From Gaiellasilicea sp963763755 (GTDB taxonomy: Bacteria; Actinomycetota; Thermoleophilia; Gaiellales; Gaiellaceae): a DNA stretch of 64,000 nucleotides. Of this stretch, positions 34,167 through 44,272 are shown in pieces. Each line of letters opens with the position of its first letter. The first letter of the stretch is position 1. The position numbers and the translations under genes were made by a program. The stretch is taken from the NCBI GenBank assembly GCA_963763755.1, contig CAVXQE010000002.1, positions 62,001-126,000 of the forward strand. Direction: 5' to 3'. The notes under the pieces were generated by a model. The model made no database searches and was not told where the DNA came from. It saw nothing but the letters and a program-made list of their open reading frames with translations.

Positions 34167-34195
34167 TTGTAACTTGCGGGTACTGTTGCTATCTT
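34167..34195 (+). promoter_or_regulatory. Promoter of the sigma-factor gene
   Basis: TTGTAA, 17-base spacer, TATCTT: a good housekeeping-type -35/-10 pair in an AT-richer gap of 158 bases. It is 83 bases upstream of the ATG at 34279, leaving a leader of about 75 bases with AGGAG at 34267-34271. Confidence 0.65.
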
Positions 34196-34278
34196 CTGCC
34201 TCAACCTAAGGGTGAGAGTTGAGCGTCCGGCACGGCGGCCGCCTCGACTCTTTCCCGCTCTAATCCAGGAGATCGCGA

Positions 34279-34944
34279 ATGTCCGCTCATCCCGCAACGG
34301 TCGCCAAGTCGGCCCAGAAGGCTCAACGAGAGCTTGAGGATTTGCAGCTGGTGATGAGGGCGCGCAACGGCAGCGAGGTCGCGCTCGACACGTTGATGCG
34401 CCGGTACACGGGCTTCGTACGGCTCAAGGCGAGCTCGTACTTCCTCGCCGGCGGTGACTCCGAGGACCTGATTCAGGAAGGACTCGTCGGTCTCTACAAG
34501 GCGGTGCGGGACTTCCGCGCCGACAAGGAGACGTCCTTCCGCAGCTTCGCCGAGCTCTGCGTGACGCGGCAGATCATCACCGCGATCAAGACGGCGACGC
34601 GCTTCAAGCACCAGCCGCTGAACCAGTACATCTCGTTCAGCCACACGCCGGCCGGCCAGGACAACGACGGCGAGTGCACGCTCGGCGATGCGCTTCCGGG
34701 CCCGACCACGAACGACCCGTCTGTCTGCGTGATCTCGACCGAGGAGCTGCAGAGCCTCGTCTTCGCGCTCGGGACGGGCCTGTCGCGGCTCGAGGCCGAT
34801 GCGCTCCGGTGCTACCTCGAGGGCCTCTCCTACGAGGACATGGCGGTCGAGCTGGGTTGCGACTGCAAGACGATCGACAACGCGCTCCAGCGGGTCAAGC
34901 GCAAGATCCTGGCCCACCAGAAGACGCGCGAGGTGCTCAGCTAG
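34279..34944 (+). CDS. sigH: SigH-like RNA polymerase sigma factor
   Basis: 221 residues of the SigH/sigma-30 type (regions 2 and 4 only). Region 2 is visible in ARNGSEVALDTLMRRYTGFV, the core-binding GDSEDLIQEGLVGLYKAVRD and the promoter-melting SFRSFAELCVTRQIITAIK. Region 4.2 is the helix-turn-helix SYEDMAVELGCDCKTIDNAL with QRVKRKILAHQK. Annotated relatives are called sporulation sigma factors, but sporulation is not implied here. It follows cysS-rlmB-yacP, the conserved position of sigH. The frame is intact, with its own promoter upstream. Confidence 0.9.
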   Translation: MSAHPATVAKSAQKAQRELEDLQLVMRARNGSEVALDTLMRRYTGFVRLKASSYFLAGGDSEDLIQEGLVGLYKAVRDFRADKETSFRSFAELCVTRQIITAIKTATRFKHQPLNQYISFSHTPAGQDNDGECTLGDALPGPTTNDPSVCVISTEELQSLVFALGTGLSRLEADALRCYLEGLSYEDMAVELGCDCKTIDNALQRVKRKILAHQKTREVLS

Positions 34945-34970
34945 AGGCGAGTACCATGTCCGGCGCACCT

Positions 34971-35046
34971 GCCGGAGTAGCTCAGCTGGTAGAGCAACTG
35001 ATTTGTAATCAGTAGGCCGTGGGTTCGAGTCCCTCCTCCGGCTCCA
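34971..35046 (+). tRNA. tRNA-Thr (anticodon TGT)
   Basis: Acceptor stem GCCGGAG pairs with CTCCGGC. The D-arm has AGCTCAGCTGGTAGAGC and the anticodon stem ACTGA/TCAGT closes loop TTTGTAA with anticodon TGT (reads ACA). The T-arm is GGGTTCGAGTCCC. Discriminator T is followed by an encoded CCA at 35044-35046. Confidence 0.95.
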
Positions 35047-35054
35047 GAACGCAA

Positions 35055-35091
35055 GAAGCCCCGCCCCCTCCGTTGCAGAGGGCGGGGCTTC
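35055..35091 (+). terminator. Intrinsic terminator after tRNA-Thr
   Basis: GAAGCCCCGCC and GGCGGGGCTTC form an 11-bp stem (extendable by one C:G pair) with a 13-base loop, followed by GGTCTTTCA. It lies 9 bases after the tRNA, facing the convergent hydrolase gene. Confidence 0.8.
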
Positions 35092-35105
35092 GGTCTTTCA
35101 GGTCG

Positions 35106-36428
35106 CTAGCCCGCGAGGAGCGTGTCGTCGAAGAAGCCGACGACGCGGCGCTCGTACTCCTTCGGCTGGTCGCGGATGCCGCCGACGTGCTTGGCGGTCG
35201 GCATCGCCCAGATCTGCTTCGAGCTGCTGCTCGCGAGCCGGTAGTACTCCTTGCTCATGTGCTCGATGTTGCCGCCGTTCGGCGCCCAGATCACGAAGAG
35301 CGGCTGCTTGATCTTCGGGGCGACGTCGGTCAGGTTCGGCGGCGGCGCGGTGCTGGAGAAGACGGCCGTCCCGGCCGTGACGAGCAGGAACCCTGGTGCG
35401 TTCAGGACGCGCTCCCAGCCGTGGAACTCCTCCAGCTGCTCGCTGAACTGCCGCGTACCGGCACCTTCGGAGACGACTGCGGCGAGCTCGTCGGTCTCGG
35501 CTGCGGCCTGGAGCATCAGCTCGCCGCCGACGGAGAGGCCGATCCCGCCGATCCTGCCCGGGTCGACGTCGGGCCGGGCCTTGAGGAACTCGATCGCGGC
35601 GAGGATGTCCTTGTCGGCGCCCCAGCCGAGCAGGTTGCTGTCGCCTTCGCTCTTGCCCTCGCCGCGGCGGTCGAAGAGCAGGACCCCGTAGCCGTGGCTG
35701 GCGAGCATGCGCGCGTGCGCCTGTGAGCCGCTGCGGCCGGGAAGGCGATCACCGCGGCGCCGTTCTTCGAGGGCACGTACCAGCCTTGAAGCTCGAGGCC
35801 GTCGCTCGTCCTGAACGAGACGTTCTCGTGCGCGGCGCCGAGGTTGGCCGCGGGCACGGTCTGCCGCATGACGTGGGTGATGATGTAGCTGAATCCGAGC
35901 GGGACGATCGTCGCGTACGCCACGACTGTTGCGGCGACGGCGATCAACGCCCTGCGGGTGTAGCGCCAGCGCGCGGCGGTCGTTCAGCTTGCGTGACTGC
36001 CAGAGCGTCGCGATCCCGACGCCGATGAGGGCGAGTCCGGCCGGAAGCACGAGGAGGCCGGTGAAGTCGTCGCCGGACGGCCCGACAGTCATCGTCTCGT
36101 AGCCGGCCGAAGCCGCTCCGATCACGAGGGCGAGGAGGCCGACGACGATGGCGATCGTCGCCCGCACGCCGGCCCGGCCGCGGCGGTAGGCAACCGCGGC
36201 GAGTCCGAGTGCTCCAAGCTGCACGAGTCCGCCGGGGAGGTGGTCGAGAGCGGACGTTCCGGGCTCGGGCTGAAGGAATGCGTCGTCGGCGATGTGCAGG
36301 GCGAGGATCGAACCGGCGGCCAGTGCGACGGCCGATTGCCTGGTCAGGTCGAGGCGGGTCGCCCGCAACCTGTCCAACGGTGACTCACGGTGGAGCTCCT
36401 GCGTCGAGGTGTGCGTGGTGACCTGCAT
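35106..36428 (-). CDS. Membrane-bound alpha/beta hydrolase (frameshifted)
   Basis: The N-terminal half has about four to five transmembrane helices (SAVALAAGSILALHIADDAF, ATIAIVVGLLALVIGAASAG and others). The C-terminal half is an alpha/beta hydrolase: GYGVLLFDRRGEGKSEGD, nucleophile elbow GIGLSVGGE, and the His-containing end AKHVGGIRDQPKEYERRV. Breaks near 35955 and 35740 interrupt it. ATG 36426-36428 is the likely start. It lies 80 bases after the MMPL gene on the same strand; substrate unknown, but an envelope-lipid role would fit its neighbours. Confidence 0.72.
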   Translation of the reverse strand: MQVTTHTSTQELHRESPLDRLRATRLDLTRQSAVALAAGSILALHIADDAFLQPEPGTSALDHLPGGLVQLGALGLAAVAYRRGRAGVRATIAIVVGLLALVIGAASAGYETMTVGPSGDDFTGLLVLPAGLALIGVGIATLWQSRKLNDRRALALHPQGVDRRRRNSRGVRDDRPARIQLHHHPRHAADRARGQPRRRARERLVQDERRPRASRLVRALEERRRGDRLPGRSGSQAHARMLASHGYGVLLFDRRGEGKSEGDSNLLGWGADKDILAAIEFLKARPDVDPGRIGGIGLSVGGELMLQAAAETDELAAVVSEGAGTRQFSEQLEEFHGWERVLNAPGFLLVTAGTAVFSSTAPPPNLTDVAPKIKQPLFVIWAPNGGNIEHMSKEYYRLASSSSKQIWAMPTAKHVGGIRDQPKEYERRVVGFFDDTLLAG

Positions 36429-36507
36429 CGTTGGGTCTCCAATTCGAAGGGAAGTGGCCGGCGGCGCTGCGTGTTGCTGCAGCGCCGCCGGCGGGAGGGG
36501 TGGTTCG

Positions 36508-38740
36508 TTAGCCGGCCGGGGCGGGCGCCGGGGCCTCGGGGCCGCCGGAGCTTCGGAGCCGGCTCGTGCTCGAGGCGGGGGAGCCACTCGAGCCACTTCG
36601 GCAGGTACCAGTTGCGGTCTCCGAGCAGCTTCATCGTCGCCGGCAGGAGCACCGCGCGGATCAGCGTGGCGTCGATCAGGACGGCGACCGCGAGGCCGAT
36701 GCCCATCTCCTTCATGTCGATCACCGGCAGCAGGGCGAACACCGAGAAGGTGCCGACCATGACGACGGCTGCGCTGGTGACGACGCCGGCCGACGACTTG
36801 ATGCCGTGGGCGACTGCATCCTCGTTCGAGAGGCCGCGGTCATAGGCCTCGCGGACGCGGCTCAGGATGAAGACGTGGTAGTCCATCGAGAGCCCGAACA
36901 GGATCACGAACAGGAACATCGGCAACCACGGGGTGATGCCGCCGTTCGAGCTGAACCCGAGCAGGTTCTCGCCCCAGCCCCACTGGAAGGTCGCGACGAG
37001 GATCCCGTACGCGGCTCCGACGGAGAGGAGGTTGAGGAGGATCGCCTTGATCGCGACCACGAGCGAGCGGAACGAGGCCAGCAGGATCAGGAAGGCGAAG
37101 ATGAGGACGAAGCCGAAGACGAGCGGCGCCGACGTCTTCATCTTGCTTTCCCAGTCCTTGTCCAGGGCGGTCGTACCGGTGACTGCGTACTCGACGCCTT
37201 CGACCTGTCCGATCGTGTTCGGCAGCACCTCGTCGCGCAGGGTTGCGAGCGCAGCCTGCGAGGTGGCGTCCGTACCGGAGCCGGCCAGCGTGATGTCCAC
37301 GGTCTCGACCGTGTTGTCGCGGCTTGCCTCGACCTCGATCGGGCCCTTCAGCTGGCCGGTTGCCAGCGCTTCCCGCTTGAGGTCGGCGATGGCGTTCTGG
37401 ACCGACTCGGCCCGGACGTCATCGGCCTTGATCGCGACCGTGGCCGGATCGTTGCCGCCGGGGAAGGCAGCGTCGTACTTCTTCATCGGCGCGATCTCGG
37501 GGATCGAGATGTCGTCGAGTCCGGTGGTCGCGGTGTTGAGTGAGAACGCCGGGACCGTCAGCGCGACGAGCACTGCGACGGCGGCGACGGCCGAGACGAC
37601 CGGGCGCCGGAGGACGCGGTCGAGGATTGCGCCCCAGAAGCGGCTCTCGCCATCCTTGCGCCGAAGCCGGTGCAGGAACGGGATGCGACCCTTCTCGACC
37701 TTGTCGCCCAGCCGGCCGAGGAGCGCCGGGAGCACGGTCAGCGAGCCGAGCATCGCGATCGCGACGACCATCATCGTCCCGATCGAGAAGGACATGAACG
37801 TCTTGTCGCCGGAGAGGAACATGCCGGCCATCGCGATCAGCACGGTGACGCCCGAGATGAGGACGGCGCGGCCGGAGGTGGCTGCGGCGGCCTCGAGGGC
37901 AGCGTGCTCGCTTCGACCAGCCGCACGCTCTTCACGTTCGCGCCTGAGGTAGAAGAGCGAGTAGTCGATGCCGACGGCGAGGCCGATCAGCAGGATCACT
38001 TCGGCGATCGACTCGTCGACCGGGATGAGCTGGCTGGGCAGCGCGATCAGGCTCGTCGTCGCGAGGACCGCGGTGATCGCGAGGAGCAGCGGGATGAGCG
38101 CGGCGACGGCGGAGCCGAAGACGAGCAGCAGGATCACGAGCGTCAGCGGCAGCGCGACCATGCCGGCCGTCGCGAGCATGCTGTTGAACGCGTCGTCCAC
38201 AGCCTTGCCGGTGCTGGCGCTACCGAGCTCGTCGATCTCGAAGCCCGGGTGCCGGGCAGCGGTCTTGTCGACGGCGGCCTCGATGTTCTCGATGTAGAGG
38301 ATCGCCTCGTCGTAGGTGCCCTGCGGGCTGAACTGCACCATCGCCGAGTGGCCGTCGGCCGAGATCTGATCGGCGTGACCGGCGTCGAGAGGCGAGTCGA
38401 GCTTGCGGACCTTCGGCATCGCGTCGAGCGTCTTGGTGACGTCCTCGATCGCGGCCTTGAACGCCGGGTCGGTCGCCTTCAGGGTCTTGGACTGGATCAG
38501 GACGATCTCGCCCTGCTCGTCGGCGGCGTCCGGGAAGCCGGCCTCGATGATCTTGGTCGCGGTGCCGGCCTCGCCGACGGCGAGGTCGTTGTCCTCGAGG
38601 TACTTCGTGCCGACCGCGCCGCCGATGACGACGGACGCGACGACGAACGCGAGCCAGCCGAAGACTGCGGTCTTCCAGTGGTTCGCACTCCAGCGGCCCA
38701 TGCGGGCTGCGAGATTGTTGCTGTGCTTCAAGGGTGACAT
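36508..38740 (-). CDS. MMPL/RND-family transporter
   Basis: About 744 residues with two repeats, each an extracytoplasmic loop and five to six helices. The N terminus NHWKTAVFGWLAFVVASVVI leads into the loop. The helix 4 motif IGLAVGIDYSLFYLRREREE and its second-half counterpart FGLSMDYHVFILSRVREAYD carry the conserved Asp-Tyr pair of proton-coupled MMPL proteins. These export lipids or hydrophobic compounds in actinobacteria. Only the last residues are shifted (break near 36540); the corrected stop is TAA at 36508-36510. Neighbouring PAP2-type and hydrolase genes suggest an envelope-lipid context. Confidence 0.87.
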
Positions 38741-38779
38741 GGCTGAGTGAGTCCTTTCAGGTGCGTTTGGGGATCTAGC

Positions 38780-39590
38780 TCAGGCTGCCCGGGCGTGCGA
38801 CGGAGCGGAATGCGGCGTCCAGGCCTCTTGTGGTGCGGGGAGCCGTACCGGTGCGGGAAGGGCCGGAGCCGCGAGCCGGGAGGCGACGAGCCAGCCGATC
38901 GCGACGACGACTGCACCGGCGGCGGCGTCGAAGATGAAGTGGTTGCCCGTTCCGACGATGATCAGGAGCATCGCGGCGGGGTAGGCGGCGCCGACGATCC
39001 GCAGCCAGCGGTAGGAGGCGAGCTGTGCGATCGCGACGCCGACGATCAGCGAGTAGCCGAAGTGCAGGCTCGGGACGGCCGCGATCGGGTTGTAGAAGCT
39101 GCCCAGCAGGTCGGAGCTCAGGTTGAGCCCGGTGTGGGTGGTGACCGTGTCCGCGAAGCCGAGGCCGGCGAGGCGCGGCGGGCGCTGCGGGATACAGGAC
39201 GTATCCGACGAGCGCCAGCGCCGTGCTGACGATCAGCGTCGTGCGGAGGAACGGAAACGCGTGCGGGCGGCGGCGGTGCACCCAGGTGAGTACAGCCGCC
39301 GTGCCCGCGAAATGCAGGACGACGTAGAGGAGGCCGAGCAGCGAGGCCACGCCGGGAAGCGAGGAGACGAAGCTCTGCACGTCCCGCTCGACGAAGAGGT
39401 GGAGGTGGCGCTCGAGCCCGACGATGTCGGCGGTGTGCGCGCGAGCTGCCACCCAGTCCTCGCTGCCGAAGCCGCGGACGAGCTCGTACGCGCCGTAGAG
39501 GGCGGCGAGCGCTGCGAGCTCGATCCGACCCGGGTAGGGCCGGTCGGCGAGGGTGCGGATGCGGTGCGAAGGACATAGCCGCAGACTCAC
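38780..39590 (-). CDS. PAP2-family (phosphatidic acid phosphatase-like) membrane protein, frameshifted
   Basis: Integral membrane protein with about six helices. ELAALAALYGAYELVRG and FVSSLPGVASLLGLLYVVLH form the first half. After a break near 39185 the catalytic region reads NPIAAVPSLHFGYSLIVG (domain with the first His) and GTGNHFIFDAAAGAVVVA (second His and Asp). This is the PAP2/aureobasidin-resistance type used for lipid head-group transfer or dephosphorylation. GTG at 39588-39590 is chosen; an in-frame GTG at 39701 would add 37 unconserved residues. 39 bases separate it from the MMPL gene. Confidence 0.75.
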
Positions 39591-39746
39591 AGGTCGCAAA
39601 GGGCCAAACCATGCGGCGAGCCAGTGTCTTGGGGTGCGGAAACCCGTACCCGCGGACGGGTGTCCGCGCGACGCCGGGAGAAGGTGTTTGACGCTTGCCA
39701 CGATGCTTGCAGCATCAGGTCCCCGCGCTCCGGGCGGTATCCGGCA

Positions 39747-40986
39747 TCACCCTGAGGTGACCCTGGTCTTTCCCTGGACTAGCGCTGCTAGGCGCGCAGC
39801 GAGCGCGAGCACCGCGAGAACGCGGCGGTGATCCTCGGCCGTGGCCGGCAGCCGGAGCTTCACGAAGATGCTCGTGACGTGCTTCTCGACGGCACGGAGC
39901 GTGACGAACATCCGTTCGGCGATCGCCTGGTTCGAGCGGCCTTCGGCCATGTACTCGAGGACTTCCCGCTCGCGCGGCGAGAGGCCGCCGAGCGGGTCGT
40001 CGCGGCGGTGCCTGCCGACGAGCTCGCTGACGACGGTCGGATCGAGCGCCGAGCCGCCCTCGGCGACGCGCCGCACGGCGGCGGCGAACTCCTCGATGTC
40101 GGCCACGCGGTCCTTGAGCAGGTAGCCGACGCCCTCGGCGCTCTCGGAGAGGAGATCCATCGCGTAGCCCGGCTCCACGTACTGGGAGAGGACGAGCACG
40201 CCGGTCGCCTCGTGGTTCTCGCGGATCTCCTTGGCCGCCCGCAGCCCCTCGTCGGTCTGCGTCGGCGGCATCCGGATGTCGACGACCGCAACGTCGGGCT
40301 TGTGCATCGCGACGTGGCGCAGCAGATCCTCGGCGTTGCCGGACTGCGCGACGACGTCGAAGCCGGCCTCCACGAGCAACCGCGCGATTCCCTCGCGCAG
40401 GAGCACCGAGTCGTCGGCGAGCACGACGCGGACGGGCGTCGCGCCGGGACGGGCGCGCAAGAGGCGGGAAGTCCCGACCGAGGCCGGTCTCCTCGAGCTG
40501 AAAGATCCGCTCGGGCTCCGGCATGTCGGGCAGTGCCCAGAGGCCGAGGTCGCGCAGGTCGCGTCCAGGCGTCAGCGCCGTGGCGGCCGTCTCGGAGGTG
40601 ACGATCTGTCCTCCGTGGCCCGCGGACGCGACCCGGTAGGCGCGATGGACGTCGACGCCGACGTAGCCGTCCTCGGCGAGCGTCGCCGTGCCGGTGTGCA
40701 GGCCGATCCTGACGCGCACGGGCGCAGGCCAGTTGTGGCCGCCGAGCCGCCGCTGCGCGTCGACCGCCGCCTCTGCGGCCTCTGACGACGAGGCGAAGGC
40801 GGCGAACAGCTCGTCTCCGCGTGAGTCGACCTCGTGGCCGTTCGCTCCGGAGACCGCTTCTCGCAGCAGGCGCCGGATGTCGGCGAGCACCGGCTGCCAC
40901 TCGTCGCCGAGCTCGCGCGCGAGGCGCGTCGAGCCTTCGACATCGGCGAAAAGGAAGGTGACGGTGCCGGTCGGAAGTGAGCTCAC
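39747..40986 (-). CDS. Class III nucleotide cyclase fused to a NarL-type response regulator (one frameshift at the junction)
   Basis: The first part is a cyclase homology domain: TVTFLFADVEGSTRLARELG (metal Asp), DSRGDELFAAF (second Asp), then GYVGVDVHRAYRVASAGHGG. In that last motif the usual transition-state Asn is His. It leads through EPERIFQLEE and FPPL to the second part, VRVVLADDSVLLREGIARLL, with phospho-acceptor Asp in VAVVDIRMPP and a LuxR helix-turn-helix LSPREREVLEYMAEGRSNQA. A one-base change near 40470 separates the parts. Read as two genes the regulator would start at 40460. The cyclase end without a stop argues for one polypeptide. Confidence 0.72.
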
Positions 40987-41035
40987 TAGGTAAGTCTAGG
41001 AGCGCACCGTCACCAAGCTCTAACGGTGGTGCGGT

Positions 41036-41290
41036 TTACGCGGCGACGTCGAGCAGTTCGGGGCTCCGGCGGGCTGCGTAGGCGAACGGGTGATAGAAGG
41101 CGTCGAGGGCGCGCGAGCGGTCGACGACGAGCTCGAAGGACGAGTCCGTCGCGAGGTGCATGACCTCGACGGCGACGCTGTTGTCCTCGGGTGACCACCA
41201 GAGGATGACGTCGATGCCGTCGCCCCTGCGGTGGGCCAGATCCTGTCTGTGACCGGCGTACATTGCTTCCTCCTTGGCGGTTGTGTTCAT
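41036..41290 (-). CDS. Small conserved-looking hypothetical protein
   Basis: 84 residues, soluble. GIDVILWWSPEDNSVAVEVM followed by FELVVDRSRALDAFYHPFAY suggests a small beta-alpha fold. No family recognised. It lies alone between the cyclase-regulator gene and the NarX-type kinase; codon use is like its neighbours and the frame is intact. Confidence 0.55.
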   Translation of the reverse strand: MNTTAKEEAMYAGHRQDLAHRRGDGIDVILWWSPEDNSVAVEVMHLATDSSFELVVDRSRALDAFYHPFAYAARRSPELLDVAA

Positions 41291-41359
41291 GCCGCCAGAC
41301 TTTCATGCGGAGGTGGCCGCGCCGATGCGGCGGGCAGGCGTCCTCAGGTACGGCTGTCC

Positions 41360-43838
41360 CTACTCTTGCGGGGCGGATTCGAGCGGGATCTCCGCACTCA
41401 CGCGTGTGCCGCCGCCCGGAGGGCTGTCGACAGTGAGCGTTCCTTCGAGCGCGGCGACGCGGTCGGCGAGGCCTCGCAGGCCGGATCCGCCGGCGGCATC
41501 CGCGCCGCCGACGCCGTCGTCGGCGACCTCGATGCGCGCGCAGCCGTTGTCGTGGGTGACGCGGACGGTGACCTCCGATGCCTCCGCGTACTTGCTCACG
41601 TTCGCGAGCGACTCGGCGATCACGTAGTAGGCGGCCGCTTCCACGGCGCGCGGCAGCGGCTCATCGGTGGTCTCGACCTCGACCGGCACGGGCGAGCGCG
41701 TCGCGAGCGCCTCGACCGCTGCCCCGAGGCCGCGGTCGGTGAGCACCGCCGGATGGATCCCGCGCGCGAGCTCGCGCAGGTCGTCGAGAGCGGCCGCGAG
41801 CTCCTCCCGCGCCGACACGAGGACGTCCTCCGCCCCGGCGGGATCCGAGCTCACCTTCGACTGCGCGAGTCGCAGCGAGAGCGCGAGGGCGACGAGCCGC
41901 TGCTGAGCGCCGTCGTGGAGGTTCCGCTCGAGCCGGCGCCGCGCCTCGTCGCCGGCCTCGACGATCCGGGATCGCGACGCTCTGATCTCCTCCTCCTGCT
42001 CCCGGCGCTCGGTGACGTCGGCGCCCGAGACGAGGACGACGGTACGTCCTTCCATCCCGAGGATCTCTCGCGCACTCCACGCGACGATCCGAACGGAGCC
42101 GTCCTTGCAGAGCCAGCGCGACTCGCGCCGCTCCGACGGCACGCCGTTCGCCGCCGAGCTGATCGCCATCCCGGCCAGATACCGGTCGTCGGGGTGCACG
42201 AGCTCCAGCAGGCTCCGGCCGCTCACGTCCTCCCGCTTCCAGCCGAGTTGGTGCTCGAACGCCGGGTTCGGGCCGTACTCGTTCACCGTCGCGTCGTCCC
42301 AGACGCCGACGAGGAAGATCGGGATCGTGTTCGCGACGGTCCCGGCGAAGTCACGCTCCACCTCCAGCTCGAGCTCCCGCTGGCGCCGCTCGGTGATGTC
42401 GAGCCCGCCGCAGATCACGCTGCGGACGTTGCCCTGCTCGTCGTAGAGCGGCGCAGTCGACCAGGCGACCGTGACCTCCTTGCCCACGCGGTTCACGAAG
42501 GTGTGCTCGAAGTCGGCCGACTGGTGGAAGGGCGCGGCCTCCTCGAAGCGGAGGCGCGAGTCGTCACGCTCCTCCGGCCCGACGAACACGTCCCAGAACG
42601 ACTGCCACCGCACCTCCTCCTGGTCGGAGTAGCCGCTCGCACGGGTCGCCGCGAGGTTCAGGTTCGCGATCCGGCCTTCGCGGTCGAGCGAGCAGAGCAG
42701 GGACGGCGAGGTGTCGACCGTCGTCTCCAGGAACTCGAGCTGGGCGCGGAGCTTGGCCTGGAGGCGCTCGTTGTCGAGCCAGAGGCCGGCAGCAGCGGCG
42801 ACCGCCTCGACCAGCTCCGGCTCGTCCTTGAGCGTCGGGATCGTGCAGGATCGCGGCCGTCGGCCGACCCGCGTGCTCGACGAGCGTCACGGCACGGTCG
42901 TCGGTCTCTTCGACGAGCGGCTTGCCGTCGGCCGAGACGTAGCGGCCGGATTCCGGCAGCCAGTACGCGATCTCGAGCGTCGGGTCGCCCAACGTCTGCG
43001 CGATTGCATCGCGGATCGGCGTTCCCCCGGCGAGTGCGAGGAGGACGTCGCCGACACCGGCCCGTGCGAGCCTGCTGCGCAGGACTCCGGCGAGGAACGC
43101 AACCGGCACGAGCGCGAACGTGACGAGGAAGACGTAGTAGAGCGGGTCTGCGGCGGCGTCCGAAAAGGTGCCGACGACGAGCTGGATCAAGAGGACGAGC
43201 ATCACGAGTGCGCCGGTGCCGAGCACCGGGCCGAGCGCGCGCCGAAGCGCCCCGCGAGCATGCAGGTAGCGGATCACGACGATGACGAAGATCGCGGCGA
43301 CGAGTGCGAGCGCCAGCACGCCGACGGTCAGGCCAACGACCGTCGAGGCGGTGTCGCTGTCGGTGACGGCGATCATGCTCTTGCAGTCGGGGCACGTGGT
43401 CGCGTCGGGCCGTTCCTCGACCAGGAGTTGCGCAAGAGAACCGACGAAGACGAGGGAGTAGGTGCCGATCACGAGCAGCACGTCTCGCCGTCCAAGGAGC
43501 CGCCCGGACGGGAACCCCAGCAGCAGATGGACGAACGCCCCCAGCGCCAGGCTGTTGACCAGCACGCCCAGCGTGAAGACCCAGTCGTCGTTGGAGAGCG
43601 TCAACCCACCGAGGAACCAGAAGTACGCGACCGCGACGAGGAGAGCTCCGGTCCGGTTCTCAGGCCGGCGCCACAGCGCGAGCACGCCCGAGACGAGGAA
43701 TGAGAGGCCGACCGTGAGCGCCAGCGACAGGAACGCGCCCTTGTTGTCCTCGTGGTCGCTCGTGAGGACGAAGACGGTTCCGACGGCTCCGAGTACGAGC
43801 CCGCCCGCCGCGAGCAGGACGAGTGAGCGCGTTCTCAT
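41360..43838 (-). CDS. Membrane sensor histidine kinase, NarX type (HisKA_3), one frameshift
   Basis: About 825 residues. An N-terminal membrane domain has seven to eight helices (for example LVLLAAGGLVLGAVGTVFVL and GLTVGVLALALVAAIFVIVV). Then comes a GAF-like segment interrupted by a break near 42845, and two PAS domains (around SLLCSLDREGRIANLN and PIFLVGVWDDATVNEYG). The dimerisation/phospho-acceptor box is ARRRLERNLHDGAQQRLVAL and the HATPase has N-box LANVSKYA and GSGLRGLADRVAALEG. The start overlaps the receiver gene's stop (ATGA). It has no obvious ligand. Confidence 0.88.
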
Positions 43839-44189
43839 CCCAGCAGATCGGACAGCGCGTTCCCGCTCAGCTCATCCTTGGCGATGAAGCCGCGGGCACC
43901 GCTCTGCTCGATCAGCCCACCGTAGTCGCACGCGTCGCGGCTCGAGACGAGAACGACGGCCGGTGGGCCGCCGTTCAGGCCGAGCTCCCTGCAGACGGCG
44001 AAGCCGTCCATGTCGGGGAGCTGCACATCGAGCAGGAGCACGTCCGGGTGTGAGGGCGCGCGCCGCAGCGATCGCCGACTCCCCGTCCTCCGCCTCGCCG
44101 ACGACCTCGAAACCCTCCGACTGGAGGATCGCCCGTGCCGATGCTCGGAAGCTCGGATGGTCGTCAGCGATTACGACGGTGGTGGGCAC
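43835..44189 (-). CDS. Receiver-only response regulator (one frameshift)
   Basis: About 118 residues. The N-terminal acidic pair is in TTVVIADDHPSFRASARAIL and the phospho-acceptor Asp in VLLLDVQLPDMDGF. The switch Ser is in VVLVSSRDA and the Lys in GFIAKDELSG. A break near 44055 splits it. It ends right after the receiver with no helix-turn-helix, although partners of HisKA_3 kinases normally have one. GTG 44187-44189 start. Confidence 0.75.
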
Positions 44190-44272
44190 GACACCAATGT
44201 TGTCAGAGGCACGTGCCGCTGTCAGTACGGTTGTCCACACACTTTTCAGGGCATATTTCTCGCCGAATTGGC

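Noticed and set aside
41231..43703. Large plus-strand frames over the NarX-type kinase
   Set aside because: They are antisense to a clear PAS-HisKA_3-HATPase kinase and show no motifs.
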